64,000 nt of DNA from Peribacillus sp044761665 (GTDB lineage Bacteria; Bacillota; Bacilli; Bacillales; DSM-1321): positions 496,001 through 560,000 of the forward strand of contig NZ_JBIWCW010000001.1 in assembly GCF_044761665.1 (NCBI RefSeq). Direction: 5' to 3'. Shown in pieces: positions 17,901 to 24,633 of the stretch. The notes beneath the pieces were generated by a model that saw nothing but the letters and a program-made list of their open reading frames with translations, made no database searches and was not told the DNA's origin. Position numbers and translations under genes: made by a program. The number at the start of each line of letters is the position of its first letter. Within the stretch, counting starts at the first letter, position 1.

Positions 17901-19290
17901 ATCCGTGACCATTTCTGAAGGAACTAGCACGAAAAATATCGAACTCAAACCGTTCATCGGGTATCCTGATGAGATCAAGTATGACGACGGTACAGCAGAA
18001 AACGCCCGTGCCTATAATGCGGCCGGCAACAGCTGGGCTGTGAAAATGTCTTTAGCTTCAGGAAATAAAACGGCCAATGTAACCGGCGCTCTTTTACGCT
18101 TCTGGGATACAACATGGCCTGCCCCAGGTGGGACTGAGTTCCAAGTTTCCGTCTATGATGCTTCAGGAACAGACGGATCACCTGGCAAGAAAATCGCTGG
18201 ACCTTTCAACAAAACAGCCTTACGTAACGGTCAATGGACACATGTTGATCTGAACGAACATGGAATCATGGTTGAAGGCGATTTCTTTATCGTTTATACC
18301 CAAACAAAAGCCAATCCAAATGCCCCTGGTCTAGCTACAGATGAAAATGGACCGAATGCAGGACGAAGCTGGCAGGGTGTAAGTGGCGCTTGGACTCAAA
18401 CGCCAACTGAGGAAGGAAATTACATGATTCGGGCAACTGTCGATTACGAAGTAAAAGAACCTGTCATCACCTCTCCTAAAGACGGTGCTTATTCGAATCA
18501 AAAAGAAGTAACGGTTGAAGGTACATCCGCACCTACAACGACAGTAGATATCTTTAACAAGGACGAGAAAGTAGCCACTACAGATTCTACCAATGAAGGA
18601 ACATTCTCCGTTCCTGTCACATTAAACAACGGGGAAAACACGTTGACAGCAAAAGCGCGGACTAGCCAAGGCTCAACCGAGGCATCTGCACCTGTAACGG
18701 TGATAGTGGATACCAAAAAGCCAACACTCGCCATTACTTCACCAACTGATGCTAGCAAAGTGAACCGCGAAACGGTAACCGTGAAGGGTACCATCTCGGA
18801 TGAAAACCTGGATTCTGTTAAAGTGAACGGGAAGAAGGCCGATGTGAAAGAAAACACCTTCTCCTATCGCCTTCTACTTGACGAAGGAATCAATAAAATC
18901 AAGGTAGTCGCCCTAGATAAGGCAGGCAATACAGTCACTAAATCCATCTCCATCGATGTGAAATTCACAGCTCCAGAAATCTCTGGTTTAGTGCCAAATC
19001 AGGATAAGGTCTTAAAAAATGGGGAATCCGTCAAAATCGAATTTGACAGTGAACCAGGTCTATCCGCAGACTTCTCCATCTTGTTGCCGTTGACAAATGC
19101 CGGTGGCCTTGCCAATGCAACGGAATTACCAATGAAAGAAACATCTTCCGGACACTATGTCGGCTACTACACCGCCACAACGAATGTAAAAGCACCGGGT
19201 GCCGTCGTTGAGGTAAAAGTCGAAGATCATTATGGAAATGTTACAACACAAAGAGCAACAGGCAAGCTTTGGATTAACGCTCAAAAGTAA
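14965..19290 (+). CDS. bpr: Bacillopeptidase F-like secreted S8 protease
   Basis: A 1441-residue secreted subtilase, close in size to B. subtilis bacillopeptidase F. The start is TTG 14965, with GGGGGG seven bases upstream; it gives a classical signal peptide (RKKRR, a hydrophobic core, then NSNA). Next come a propeptide/inhibitor domain (about 45-200) and the S8 catalytic domain with Asp232 (ASIDTGV), His279 (DLGHGTH) and Ser457 (NGTSMAGPH). Behind it are a MAM-like or immune-inhibitor-A-like beta sandwich (DFEENPTGW region), carboxypeptidase-regulatory-like repeats (PKGTITGTITNKVTGEPVSG) and two Ig-like repeats (ITSPKDGAYSNQ, ITSPTDASKVN). No LPXTG or other wall anchor is visible. It likely degrades extracellular protein. 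Confidence 0.93.
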   Translation: MRKKRRTKWLAMGFAIMLTGSLIMPTNSNAVSSIKLHTSAKDEIAGKNQKKIASKVLKQFEEKEKVTFLVKLKEQVDTKDISSKAAKTAKSQKLSANNSKLLKRSSVVSELRATALHTQGNIKSYIAKQEKAGNAKDFQSFYIVNAIAVTATKDVMEQIAVFPEVEKIMPNETRQLITPASKTLESKASMGSSVSKPKAETSSIEWNIEKVGAPAVWDMGIDGAGTVIASIDTGVQWNHPALKTKYRGYNPANPDVANNEYNWFDAVSGQASAYDDLGHGTHTIGTMVGSEPNGANQIGVAPGAKFIAVKAFSASGGSDIDLLEAGEWIIAPKDAAGNPHPEKAPDVVNNSWGGGAGLDEWYRPMVQAWKAAEIFPEFSAGNTTLTNPGGAGSVANPANYPESFATGATDINNRVGSFSLRGPSPYGEIKPDISAPGVNIRSAVPGGAYEGGWNGTSMAGPHVTAVAALLRQVSASLTVEQLEEILLTTATPLTDSNYPETPNHAYGYGLVNAFDAVSSVISGLGKIEGTVTKAGDDTEAAVITHKAPESSYQKMNLKLQAEVSDNVSVTAVKLSYKKADGSWAEVKAERTNGDYKSGTYEATIPGSELTGETATYKWIATDFGGTITTSDAYSTELLPGISVGYTQDFEENPTGWTSYGTNNSWEWGVPTSGPGSAASGQKVYATNLAGNYANSANMTLSMPPVDVPEGTSYLQFKQWFELEKNYDFGHVFISTDETNWVQAARLNEKSDSWIDGEVNLSEYAGERIYIAFNVTSDGSVNKPGWYIDDVKLADTSILPTTKAKTGLSVNKSDSSVSAKPQVNPDKIKPVMEKEQKEPEKEQPAPVLLPLQAQVSVLETGRSVYANPQDGSYTLTHATGSFTLQAETYGYQSQTKRVNIEQDATSTANFTLQEIPKGTITGTITNKVTGEPVSGATVYLLEDAAIQPVTTNADGEYSLTAYEGTYTLKVMAPSYYGNEASVTISEGTSTKNIELKPFIGYPDEIKYDDGTAENARAYNAAGNSWAVKMSLASGNKTANVTGALLRFWDTTWPAPGGTEFQVSVYDASGTDGSPGKKIAGPFNKTALRNGQWTHVDLNEHGIMVEGDFFIVYTQTKANPNAPGLATDENGPNAGRSWQGVSGAWTQTPTEEGNYMIRATVDYEVKEPVITSPKDGAYSNQKEVTVEGTSAPTTTVDIFNKDEKVATTDSTNEGTFSVPVTLNNGENTLTAKARTSQGSTEASAPVTVIVDTKKPTLAITSPTDASKVNRETVTVKGTISDENLDSVKVNGKKADVKENTFSYRLLLDEGINKIKVVALDKAGNTVTKSISIDVKFTAPEISGLVPNQDKVLKNGESVKIEFDSEPGLSADFSILLPLTNAGGLANATELPMKETSSGHYVGYYTATTNVKAPGAVVEVKVEDHYGNVTTQRATGKLWINAQK

Positions 19291-19294
19291 ACAT

Positions 19295-19340
19295 AAAAGC
19301 CATGCCTTCCAGTCTTACGGCTGGGAGCATGGCTTTTTTT
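19295..19340 (+). terminator. Terminator after bacillopeptidase F
   Basis: AAAAGCCATGC and GCATGGCTTTTTTT form the stem, with an inner CCAG/CTGG pairing and a run of eight T. Confidence 0.9.
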
Positions 19341-19359
19341 ACATGATCTTATCAATCTA

Positions 19360-19593
19360 TTAACCTTTCAATACCTCAGAGCGAGATTTCTTGGCAAACA
19401 AATCTGTGTATATACATTTGCCCAGAAAAAGCAGTACAGCTGCGTCATCAACCTGTCCAAAACCTACTATAAAATCGGGAATGAGATCCGTCGGTACAAT
19501 CACATATAAGATGGAAGCTACTAGAGCTACCTTTGTTTTCTTCGTTAATCTATTAAACACGGGCTGGTCAATCTCCTTTAAGACGAGTTTCAT
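19360..19593 (-). CDS. YkvA-type DUF1232 membrane protein
   Basis: A 77-residue protein whose core YVIVPTDLIPDFIVGFGQVD is the DUF1232 signature (YkvA family), with one membrane-embedded helix pair. Function unknown. The start ATG has only a weak ribosome binding site. It is convergent with the protease gene and borders the repeat-rich region. Confidence 0.8.
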   Translation of the reverse strand: MKLVLKEIDQPVFNRLTKKTKVALVASILYVIVPTDLIPDFIVGFGQVDDAAVLLFLGKCIYTDLFAKKSRSEVLKG

Positions 19594-19650
19594 TCAGTAT
19601 AACGCACAATTCATTCAAAATCGATTCTCAAACAGAGCTGAAATCGGTGG

Positions 19651-19743
19651 AATTCAACCACGGATAGGATTAATTCGACCACACAAGCTGATAATTCAAC
19701 CATGAACGCCAATAATTCAACCGATACTCGCATTAATTCGACC
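19651..19743. repeat. 21-base periodic array, five units
   Basis: AATTCAACC or AATTCGACC recurs at 19651, 19672, 19693, 19714 and 19735, exactly every 21 bases, with 12-base spacers of different sequence. Both strands stay open across it: one frame gives a seven-residue repeat containing VEL, another gives NST repeats. I see no start signal, so coding is doubtful. Confidence 0.9.
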
Positions 19744-19756
19744 GTCAGTCTAAAAA

Positions 19757-19799
19757 GCCGCCAATTGGCAGCCTTCTTATGGAGCTAGCGCCCCCGTTA
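19757..19799. repeat. Junction element J1 (partial)
   Basis: GCCGCCAATTGGCAGC is followed by CTTCTTATGGAGCTAGCG and CCCCCGTTA, ending four bases before the stop of the DUF3953 gene. The T-run and 36-base palindrome of the full element (see J2 and J3) are missing; the 21-base array lies there instead. Confidence 0.8.
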
Positions 19800-19802
19800 T
19801 TT

Positions 19803-20030
19803 CTATAAGAAACTTATGATTGATACATATAAAATAAATATAAATGCACATATACTTAACCAGCCGTACCCTTTGTGCCCCTTTTGAAATTCTCTTAATC
19901 CCATTACGAGCATCGATAAACTTAAAAATAACATCATATATGGTTGAATCGTATAATCATCAGTAATCAATGCATACCCTGCAAGTGACATGACAGTTAT
20001 TGCAAATATAATATGCAAAAGCTTTAGCAA
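19803..20030 (-). CDS. DUF3953-family small membrane protein
   Basis: A 75-residue protein with three hydrophobic segments and the motif LSMLVMGLREFQKG, matching DUF3953 (YczI-like). Function unknown. The start is TTG 20030 with AAAGGGGG seven bases upstream. It forms a single-gene unit: J1 touches its stop and J2 lies upstream of its start. Confidence 0.75.
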   Translation of the reverse strand: MLKLLHIIFAITVMSLAGYALITDDYTIQPYMMLFLSLSMLVMGLREFQKGHKGYGWLSICAFIFILYVSIISFL

Positions 20031-20059
20031 TTATAAAACCCCCTTTACCCAAACTGATT

Positions 20060-20160
20060 GTTTAAGAAGGGTATTTTTTTACTTAAATTCAAATGTATGA
20101 TTTTTGTAAGAATCATACGTTGAAATGGCCGCCTTCTTATGACGTTAACGCTCCTATTAG
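20060..20160. repeat. Junction element J2
   Basis: It reads GTTTAAGAAGGGTATTTTTT plus AC, then a palindrome at 20088-20124 (arms TCAAATGTATGAT and ATCATACGTTGAA), then GGCCGCCTTCTTATGACG and TAACGCTCCTATTAG. The CCAATTGG core is deleted compared with J1 and J3. It lies between the DUF3953 start and the ASCH gene 3' end. Confidence 0.85.
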
Positions 20161-20194
20161 CCATCCATGAAGCGCGAAAAATCAGCGCGAACCT

Positions 20195-20645
20195 TTACCC
20201 ATTCTTCACATCCACTAATTTAAAACGCTCACACACAAGGAGCATATCTTCCGAAAATTCACGTCCGACTGTGTTTAACTCATTTCTGAAGAACTTTTCA
20301 TGAGCTTCCCACCAATATTTGTAGGTACTATCTCCTTCACCTTCTGCTATAGCAAACTCTTCAGTGACTTCATTCATAGGAGTTAGCGTAACTTCTACTG
20401 TCTTAATAATTGCTACAGGTTGATCTTCACTGTTTAAAATAATGCTATAATCCTCTTTTGTTGGTAGTGGTTCATTCTCCAATTCATAAAAAATATATCC
20501 TGAGCATGTTGCAGTTTTAATTCCATCTATCACTAATTGTGCGAGATAATCAGGATCTGCCCCGAATTTGCCATGCACTAACAGACTGAGGTTGATTTTG
20601 ATTCTTCCAATATTCATTCCAGTATTTCTGAGTCGCCTGATTCAT
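20195..20645 (-). pseudogene. ASCH-domain gene broken by a frameshift
   Basis: The main open part (from 20617) encodes an ASCH domain: GADPDYLAQLVIDGIKTATC, EGEGDSTYKYWWEAHEKFF. The true start is ATG 20643-20645, with TGGAGG upstream, in another frame (NQATQKYWNEYWK ... VSAWQ). The two parts join around 20565-20569, where CAAATTCGGG has one A too many; removing it restores SAWQFGADPDYLAQ, the expected family sequence. ASCH proteins bind RNA or hydrolyse modified nucleosides such as N4-acetylcytidine. This copy is either inactivated or carries a sequencing error. It is a one-gene unit between J2 and J3. Confidence 0.85.
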
Positions 20646-20779
20646 AATATTCCTCCATATACGTCTATGTCTTTTATTTTAGTAACATTCTATCAACAAT
20701 AGTTTAAGTAATATAAAATCTATTCCATTAATTGGATCAAACATTGAATAAAACTCAATCTTGAACTAACCTTTCTATA

Positions 20780-20891
20780 GTTGAATAAGGGTATTTTTTT
20801 ACCTAATTTTGAATATATGATTATTGTAAGAATCATACATTCAAATTGCTGCCAATTGGCAACCTTTTGATGGTGCTACGCACCCGTTAAG
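20780..20891. repeat. Junction element J3
   Basis: GTTGAATAAGGGTATTTTTT plus AC is followed by the palindrome at 20809-20844 (arms TTGAATATATGAT and ATCATACATTCAA, 10-base centre), GCTGCCAATTGGCAACC at 20848-20864 and a CGCACCCGTTAAG end. It closely matches J2 and J4 and stops about 20 bases from the CPBP gene 3' end. Confidence 0.88.
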
Positions 20892-20911
20892 TTTTAAGAA
20901 GAAAAAGCTGT

Positions 20912-21718
20912 TTATTCATATAATTTTGAGCTAGACATTCTTTTATTCAATATGAACAAATATGAAATTAGCAATAAATTAACCACTAAGACGATAATAC
21001 TGCCTTCAAGTTTATAGATACCACCTGATAATAATGGATTTCCTTGAAACGTACTTTTTAAGAGAGTTGGATAATCACTTGGCAAAGAAACACCACCAAA
21101 TATAATCGCTCCAATAGTATTCCAAATGAAATGAGCAATTATTGGAGCTAATATTGTACCTGTGTATTCTAATAGTAATGTTACAAATATACTCATTGAG
21201 ACAACATTAAGCACTGGGATAATACCTTCTTCAAATACTCCACCATGCATAGCAGTGAACAAAATAGTAGTTATAATGGTCGCTGTTATTACATTAAACT
21301 TATGCTTCCATAACTGATATAAATAACCTCTCACCAGCAATTCTTGCATTGCAACATTTAATAGTGATGCTAACATCCAAATCCATATGTAATCAATATT
21401 ATTGTGACCTTTTACATCCATTGTTTTTGTAAGTAAAAGGACACCAACCACGCTACCCAACCATAAGACACTTATTCCAACACCTATTAGAGAATTTTTA
21501 AAGATTCTTGAAGCTATGGGGATCCTAATTTTCCCCATCTCTATTACTGAAACAAAAATAACAGTAAATAAAACCACTACAGCAAGTGGTGTAATTTCCC
21601 ACCATAATCGTAATAATGACTGATTATTTGTTTCTATATCGGGGGTAAAAGAAATTAAAATTGCCCATCCAATAAAAAAGATAACTGTTTTTAACATTGT
21701 ACTTATTAACCTTTTCAT
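20912..21718 (-). CDS. CPBP-family intramembrane protease homologue
   Basis: A 268-residue protein with seven or eight membrane segments and the three CPBP (Rce1-like) motifs: QELLVRG at 125-131, FTAMHGG with His158, and HFIWN at 196-200. The first glutamate of the usual EExxxR motif is Gln125, which may reduce activity or mark an immunity-type member. ATG 21718 with GGGGA seven bases upstream gives a good membrane start; an alternative ATG at 21781 follows AGGAGG closely. Some CPBP proteins process bacteriocins or confer immunity. It is the first unit left of the recombinase. Confidence 0.82.
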   Translation of the reverse strand: MKRLISTMLKTVIFFIGWAILISFTPDIETNNQSLLRLWWEITPLAVVVLFTVIFVSVIEMGKIRIPIASRIFKNSLIGVGISVLWLGSVVGVLLLTKTMDVKGHNNIDYIWIWMLASLLNVAMQELLVRGYLYQLWKHKFNVITATIITTILFTAMHGGVFEEGIIPVLNVVSMSIFVTLLLEYTGTILAPIIAHFIWNTIGAIIFGGVSLPSDYPTLLKSTFQGNPLLSGGIYKLEGSIIVLVVNLLLISYLFILNKRMSSSKLYE

Positions 21719-21850
21719 TATTGATTCCCCTATAGCTAGCATTGTAGACTCTCTCGTTTCTCTGTTTTCATATTTTAGCATTCTCCTCCTCTAGCATCTT
21801 ACATGCTAAATTATACCATTTAGAAAAGGAGAACCACATATTTTCCAAAG

Positions 21851-21935
21851 CAACTAAACTAGCCCTTTAGTTCATTAATGGGAGTTTTTTTACATGAAAT
21901 TGAATGTATGATTATTGTAATTATCATACATTCAA
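21851..21935. repeat. Junction element J4, next to the recombinase promoter
   Basis: CAACTAAACTAGCCCTTTAG starts the element, followed by GTTCATTAATGGGAG, TTTTTTTAC, and the palindrome at 21900-21935 (arms TTGAATGTATGAT and ATCATACATTCAA). It lacks the CCAATTGG part. It occupies the position that attI has in an integron, between recombinase and first unit. Confidence 0.85.
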
Positions 21936-21948
21936 AACGTTGATTTCA

Positions 21949-21978
21949 TTGACTTTTTCTAATTTCTCTCTTTATACT
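21949..21978 (+). promoter_or_regulatory. Sigma-A promoter of the recombinase gene
   Basis: TTGACT (21949-21954) and TATACT (21973-21978) with an 18-base spacer point to the recombinase. The promoter begins 14 bases after the J4 palindrome, so a protein bound there could affect transcription. A half-site-like TCGTACATTCAA lies at about 21997-22008 in the leader. Confidence 0.65.
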
Positions 21979-22068
21979 GAAAAAAGAGAAAAAATCGTAC
22001 ATTCAAATCCTTGATACATAAGGGTTCAGGAGGCCGATTTTAAGACGTGATAGAAAGGTCGATGAATC

Positions 22069-22638
22069 ATGACAAAACAAAAAGATGTGCAGCCGATCCG
22101 GGATCAGCAGCAACTTGAAGATATGAAATGGGCGCTGAAGCGCCACTGTTCGGAGCGTGATTATATCCTGTTTGTCGTAGGGTGCGAGACCGGCCTGCGT
22201 GTCGGGGACCTACTCAAGCTCACCACGAAACAGATCCTGGACCTCAAAGGCAAACAACACAAGATCCTTCGGGTCAAAGAAGGCAAAACGCAAAAAATCC
22301 GCGACATGTATATCGCGAATTGCTTCGAGGAGGTCTTTGCGTACGCCAAAAACGTCCAGAGTCCCTATTTATTCCCGTCCAGGAAGGGCGAAGACCCCAT
22401 TACCCCTACGCAGGCCTACAGGCAGCTAAACAAGGCCGCAGAGTTTGCAGGAGTGGAACATGTCGGCAACCATACGTTACGGAAAACGTTTGGGTACTGG
22501 TTTTATAAAGCCACAAAGGATATTGCCATGTTGCAACGGGTCCTACATCATTCCCATCCTTCCGTTACCCTGCGTTATATCGGTATTACGGAAGAAGAAA
22601 CGAATAACGTCTTGAAAACATTTAGTGTCTTTCACTAA
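22069..22638 (+). CDS. Short tyrosine recombinase (integrase)
   Basis: A 189-residue site-specific recombinase with the full catalytic set: Arg44 (ETGLRVGD), Lys73 (KEGKTQK), His135 and Arg138 (NHTLRKT), His161 (LHHSHP) and nucleophile Tyr170 (RYIGIT). It is about 100 residues shorter than XerC/XerD because the N-terminal SAM-like core-binding domain is nearly absent. It has no extra IntI-specific helix that I can recognise. Its base composition is visibly richer in G+C than the A/T-rich neighbours, a sign of transfer. The ribosome binding site is weak (AAAGGTCG). It is divergent from three junction-separated genes. The last 63 bases recur at 23649. Confidence 0.88.
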   Translation: MTKQKDVQPIRDQQQLEDMKWALKRHCSERDYILFVVGCETGLRVGDLLKLTTKQILDLKGKQHKILRVKEGKTQKIRDMYIANCFEEVFAYAKNVQSPYLFPSRKGEDPITPTQAYRQLNKAAEFAGVEHVGNHTLRKTFGYWFYKATKDIAMLQRVLHHSHPSVTLRYIGITEEETNNVLKTFSVFH

Positions 22639-22640
22639 GA
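22578..22640 (+). repeat. Direct repeat, copy A (recombinase 3' end)
   Basis: These 63 bases, from TATCGGTATTACGG through the stop to CACTAAGA, recur at 23649-23711 with four substitutions. The two copies bracket one cargo gene; their starts are 1071 bases apart. Confidence 0.92.
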
Positions 22641-22797
22641 ATATGTTCACAATCGCACTTATTAGTGGAAAGTTGACACATACCATGCAGTAAATAATTT
22701 CATTTTTTATTGAAGAAAATCATTATCCTTTTTTATTAAAGGAAAATGTTGTATTAGGTCGAAAGTAATATATTATACAAATATTTGGAGGATAAAG

Positions 22798-23499
22798 ATG
22801 AAAAAAATACCTATTTTACTTGTATTCCTATTATTATTTTCTAGTGTATCAACCGTTACATATGCAAAAGAAGATTCACTTACTGCATTAAAAGCACAAA
22901 TCACTTCACTTCAAAAGCAGGTTAAGGAATTAACCACCAAGGTAAAATCTTATTCAAGTGATAATAGTAAATTAAAAAACGATTTAAAGAAAACTAAAAA
23001 AGATAATGCTAGGTTAACAGATCAATTAAAGAAAGCTAAAAAAGATAATGCTAGGTTAACAGATCAATTAAAAGATGTAACAAGTCAATTAGATAAAGAA
23101 ACAAAATCTAATATAACAGCAGAGAATGTATATAAAAAAATGATTGCCCTAAAGGAACAATATCCAGAGGGAATGAGATGGACCAACGATAATTATTACG
23201 AATGGAAGGGAGGTATTTATAGCGCCGGCTATGGCTGTGCGGGGTTTGCTTTTATATTAAGTGATAAGGCGTTCGGCAGTTTACCTGCTCGCAATCATAA
23301 GAACTTTGACAATATTCAAGTTGGAGACATTATACGTATCAATAATAATACCCATTCTGTCGTCATCCTCAGCATAGATGAGGCAACAGTCACTCTTGCT
23401 GAAGGAAATTATAATTCATCTATTCATTGGGGACGCGTGCTTACATTAAAGCAACTAAAAGATGCAGGCGATTACATTATGACGAGATACCCTAAGTAG
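22798..23499 (+). CDS. Secreted coiled-coil protein with putative papain-like peptidase domain
   Basis: A 233-residue protein with a signal peptide (KKIPILLVFLLLF ... TYA), a coiled coil (30-105) containing two identical 14-residue repeats (KKDNARLTDQLK), and a C-terminal domain (about 110-233). The C-terminal domain has Cys147 in GYGCAGFAF, His186 in NNTHSVVIL and EGNYN at 202-206, an arrangement like CHAP/NlpC-type cysteine peptidases or amidases. The coiled coil may tether it to the wall. TGGAGGATAAAG precedes the ATG. It lies between the two copies of the recombinase 3' end, so it may be mobile cargo. Function is inferred from layout only. Confidence 0.75.
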   Translation: MKKIPILLVFLLLFSSVSTVTYAKEDSLTALKAQITSLQKQVKELTTKVKSYSSDNSKLKNDLKKTKKDNARLTDQLKKAKKDNARLTDQLKDVTSQLDKETKSNITAENVYKKMIALKEQYPEGMRWTNDNYYEWKGGIYSAGYGCAGFAFILSDKAFGSLPARNHKNFDNIQVGDIIRINNNTHSVVILSIDEATVTLAEGNYNSSIHWGRVLTLKQLKDAGDYIMTRYPK

Positions 23500-23648
23500 A
23501 AATAAGGACGACTCCGCATAGGTGTCGGCCTTTCACCTCATATTCTGATAAAGTTCATAAAATAACATTGATGGCTGCACAGTCCGTTTAAACTGTGCTT
23601 CTCTATTAACCAGTTAAATATTAGCATCTAGTTTACATAAACCTCGAT

Positions 23649-23711
23649 TATCGGTATTACCGAAGAAGAAACGAATAATGTCTTGTAAACCTTTAGTGTC
23701 TTTCACTAAGA
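23649..23711 (+). pseudogene. Recombinase 3'-end remnant (direct repeat, copy B)
   Basis: A second copy of the last 63 bases of the recombinase, with four substitutions, one of which turns AAA into TAA and ends the frame early. No other part of a second recombinase is present. The sequence from 23500 to here holds no gene. Confidence 0.9.
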
Positions 23712-23780
23712 CTCTAATTCATTCATGAGGTCGTTAACAAAGAGAAAAGGACCACTTTTTGGTCCTTTAAGATGTCTCCT

Positions 23781-23808
23781 GTTCAACTAACGCCCCTGTT
23801 AGTTCAAC
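23781..23808. repeat. Palindromic junction motif J5
   Basis: GTTCAACTAAC and GTTAGTTCAAC flank GCCCCT. This is the best-preserved copy of a motif that recurs near 41208, 42021, 55621 and 55701. It contains the stop codon of the adjacent histidine phosphatase gene. Confidence 0.75.
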
Positions 23809-24379
23809 AAGTAATTTGAAACCAGTCTGTTTCTAGTAGGAAATCTTTTCTAGTGAGACTTTGACCAGAAATCATTTGACGATAGGAAGTAATGGTACCG
23901 TCGTGTGACACTATATAAATCTTTTCTTTTTGTAGTTGCTTACAATTCACAATGAATTCTTCAGCTAGTTTTATGAATTGGTTTTCAGGCAAAGTATTTA
24001 TACCATCAGACCATATATTTAGAGGAACCTTATTATCAATCTCAAAAGTTGGATAAACATTTTTAATTATTTCTAAATCAATTATTTTATCACAAGGCAA
24101 TGAATGCCATTCTGAACAAACGGGAAACATCCTAGGAGACACTAATGGGCTTACAATCTTGCGACAGTCTATATTTTCACTCCAAATGAATGCTGTTTCC
24201 AACGTTCTTCTAATAGGGCTTATAATAATAATATCTTTTTTAGTTAAAGGAATTTGATTTCTTAATAATATTGCTTGTTCTACCCCTTTAGTAGTTAATG
24301 AAGGGTCTTTTATTTGCAGGCTACTAGGTATATCTAATGTATGTTCTCCTTGACCGTGACGAATAAATACCAACTCCAT
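23804..24379 (-). CDS. Histidine phosphatase-superfamily protein
   Basis: A 191-residue protein with the catalytic FIRHGQGEHT motif at residues 5-14, a second arginine in SPIRRTLETA, and the C-terminal VSHDGT histidine. The family includes phosphoglycerate mutases and broad phosphatases; the substrate is unknown. AAAGGAGAG precedes the ATG. It lies alone between two junction motifs (J5 and J6), so it may be another mobile one-gene unit. Confidence 0.82.
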   Translation of the reverse strand: MELVFIRHGQGEHTLDIPSSLQIKDPSLTTKGVEQAILLRNQIPLTKKDIIIISPIRRTLETAFIWSENIDCRKIVSPLVSPRMFPVCSEWHSLPCDKIIDLEIIKNVYPTFEIDNKVPLNIWSDGINTLPENQFIKLAEEFIVNCKQLQKEKIYIVSHDGTITSYRQMISGQSLTRKDFLLETDWFQITC

Positions 24380-24472
24380 TTAGACTCTCCTTTTCGCTTA
24401 TTATCATCAAAAAAAGTTACTACCTTTTTTAGTTAATTCCCCATTGATTCAGGATAATCCTTGTTGAACCAT

Positions 24473-24488
24473 CCTGCCCCCGTTAGTG
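24473..24488. repeat. Junction-type motif J6
   Basis: CTGCCCCCGTTAG preceded by GTTGAACC resembles the CCCGTTA ends of J1 and J3. It lies between the histidine phosphatase start and the TetR gene 3' end. The rest of the gap 24380-24633 shows no gene. Confidence 0.5.
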
Positions 24489-24633
24489 GAAGAGAGGGAA
24501 AAATGTCCGTCTAGTTAACATAATTCAACTTATAGGAACGAAAAATAGATAGTGTACTTGAACATAGCGTAAAAACATAGATGTGTTGTAGACCATAACT
24601 TTCTCGAAGCTGATTCTACATCCGAATATAGAA

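Noticed and set aside
19651..19743. CRISPR array
   Set aside because: Repeats are only 9 bases and spacers 12, with no leader or cas genes; this does not fit any CRISPR type.
23781..23808. True integron attC site with GTTRRRY core
   Set aside because: The core reads GTTAGTT, which breaks the consensus, and the nearby recombinase lacks a recognisable IntI-specific insertion. Only the topology is integron-like.
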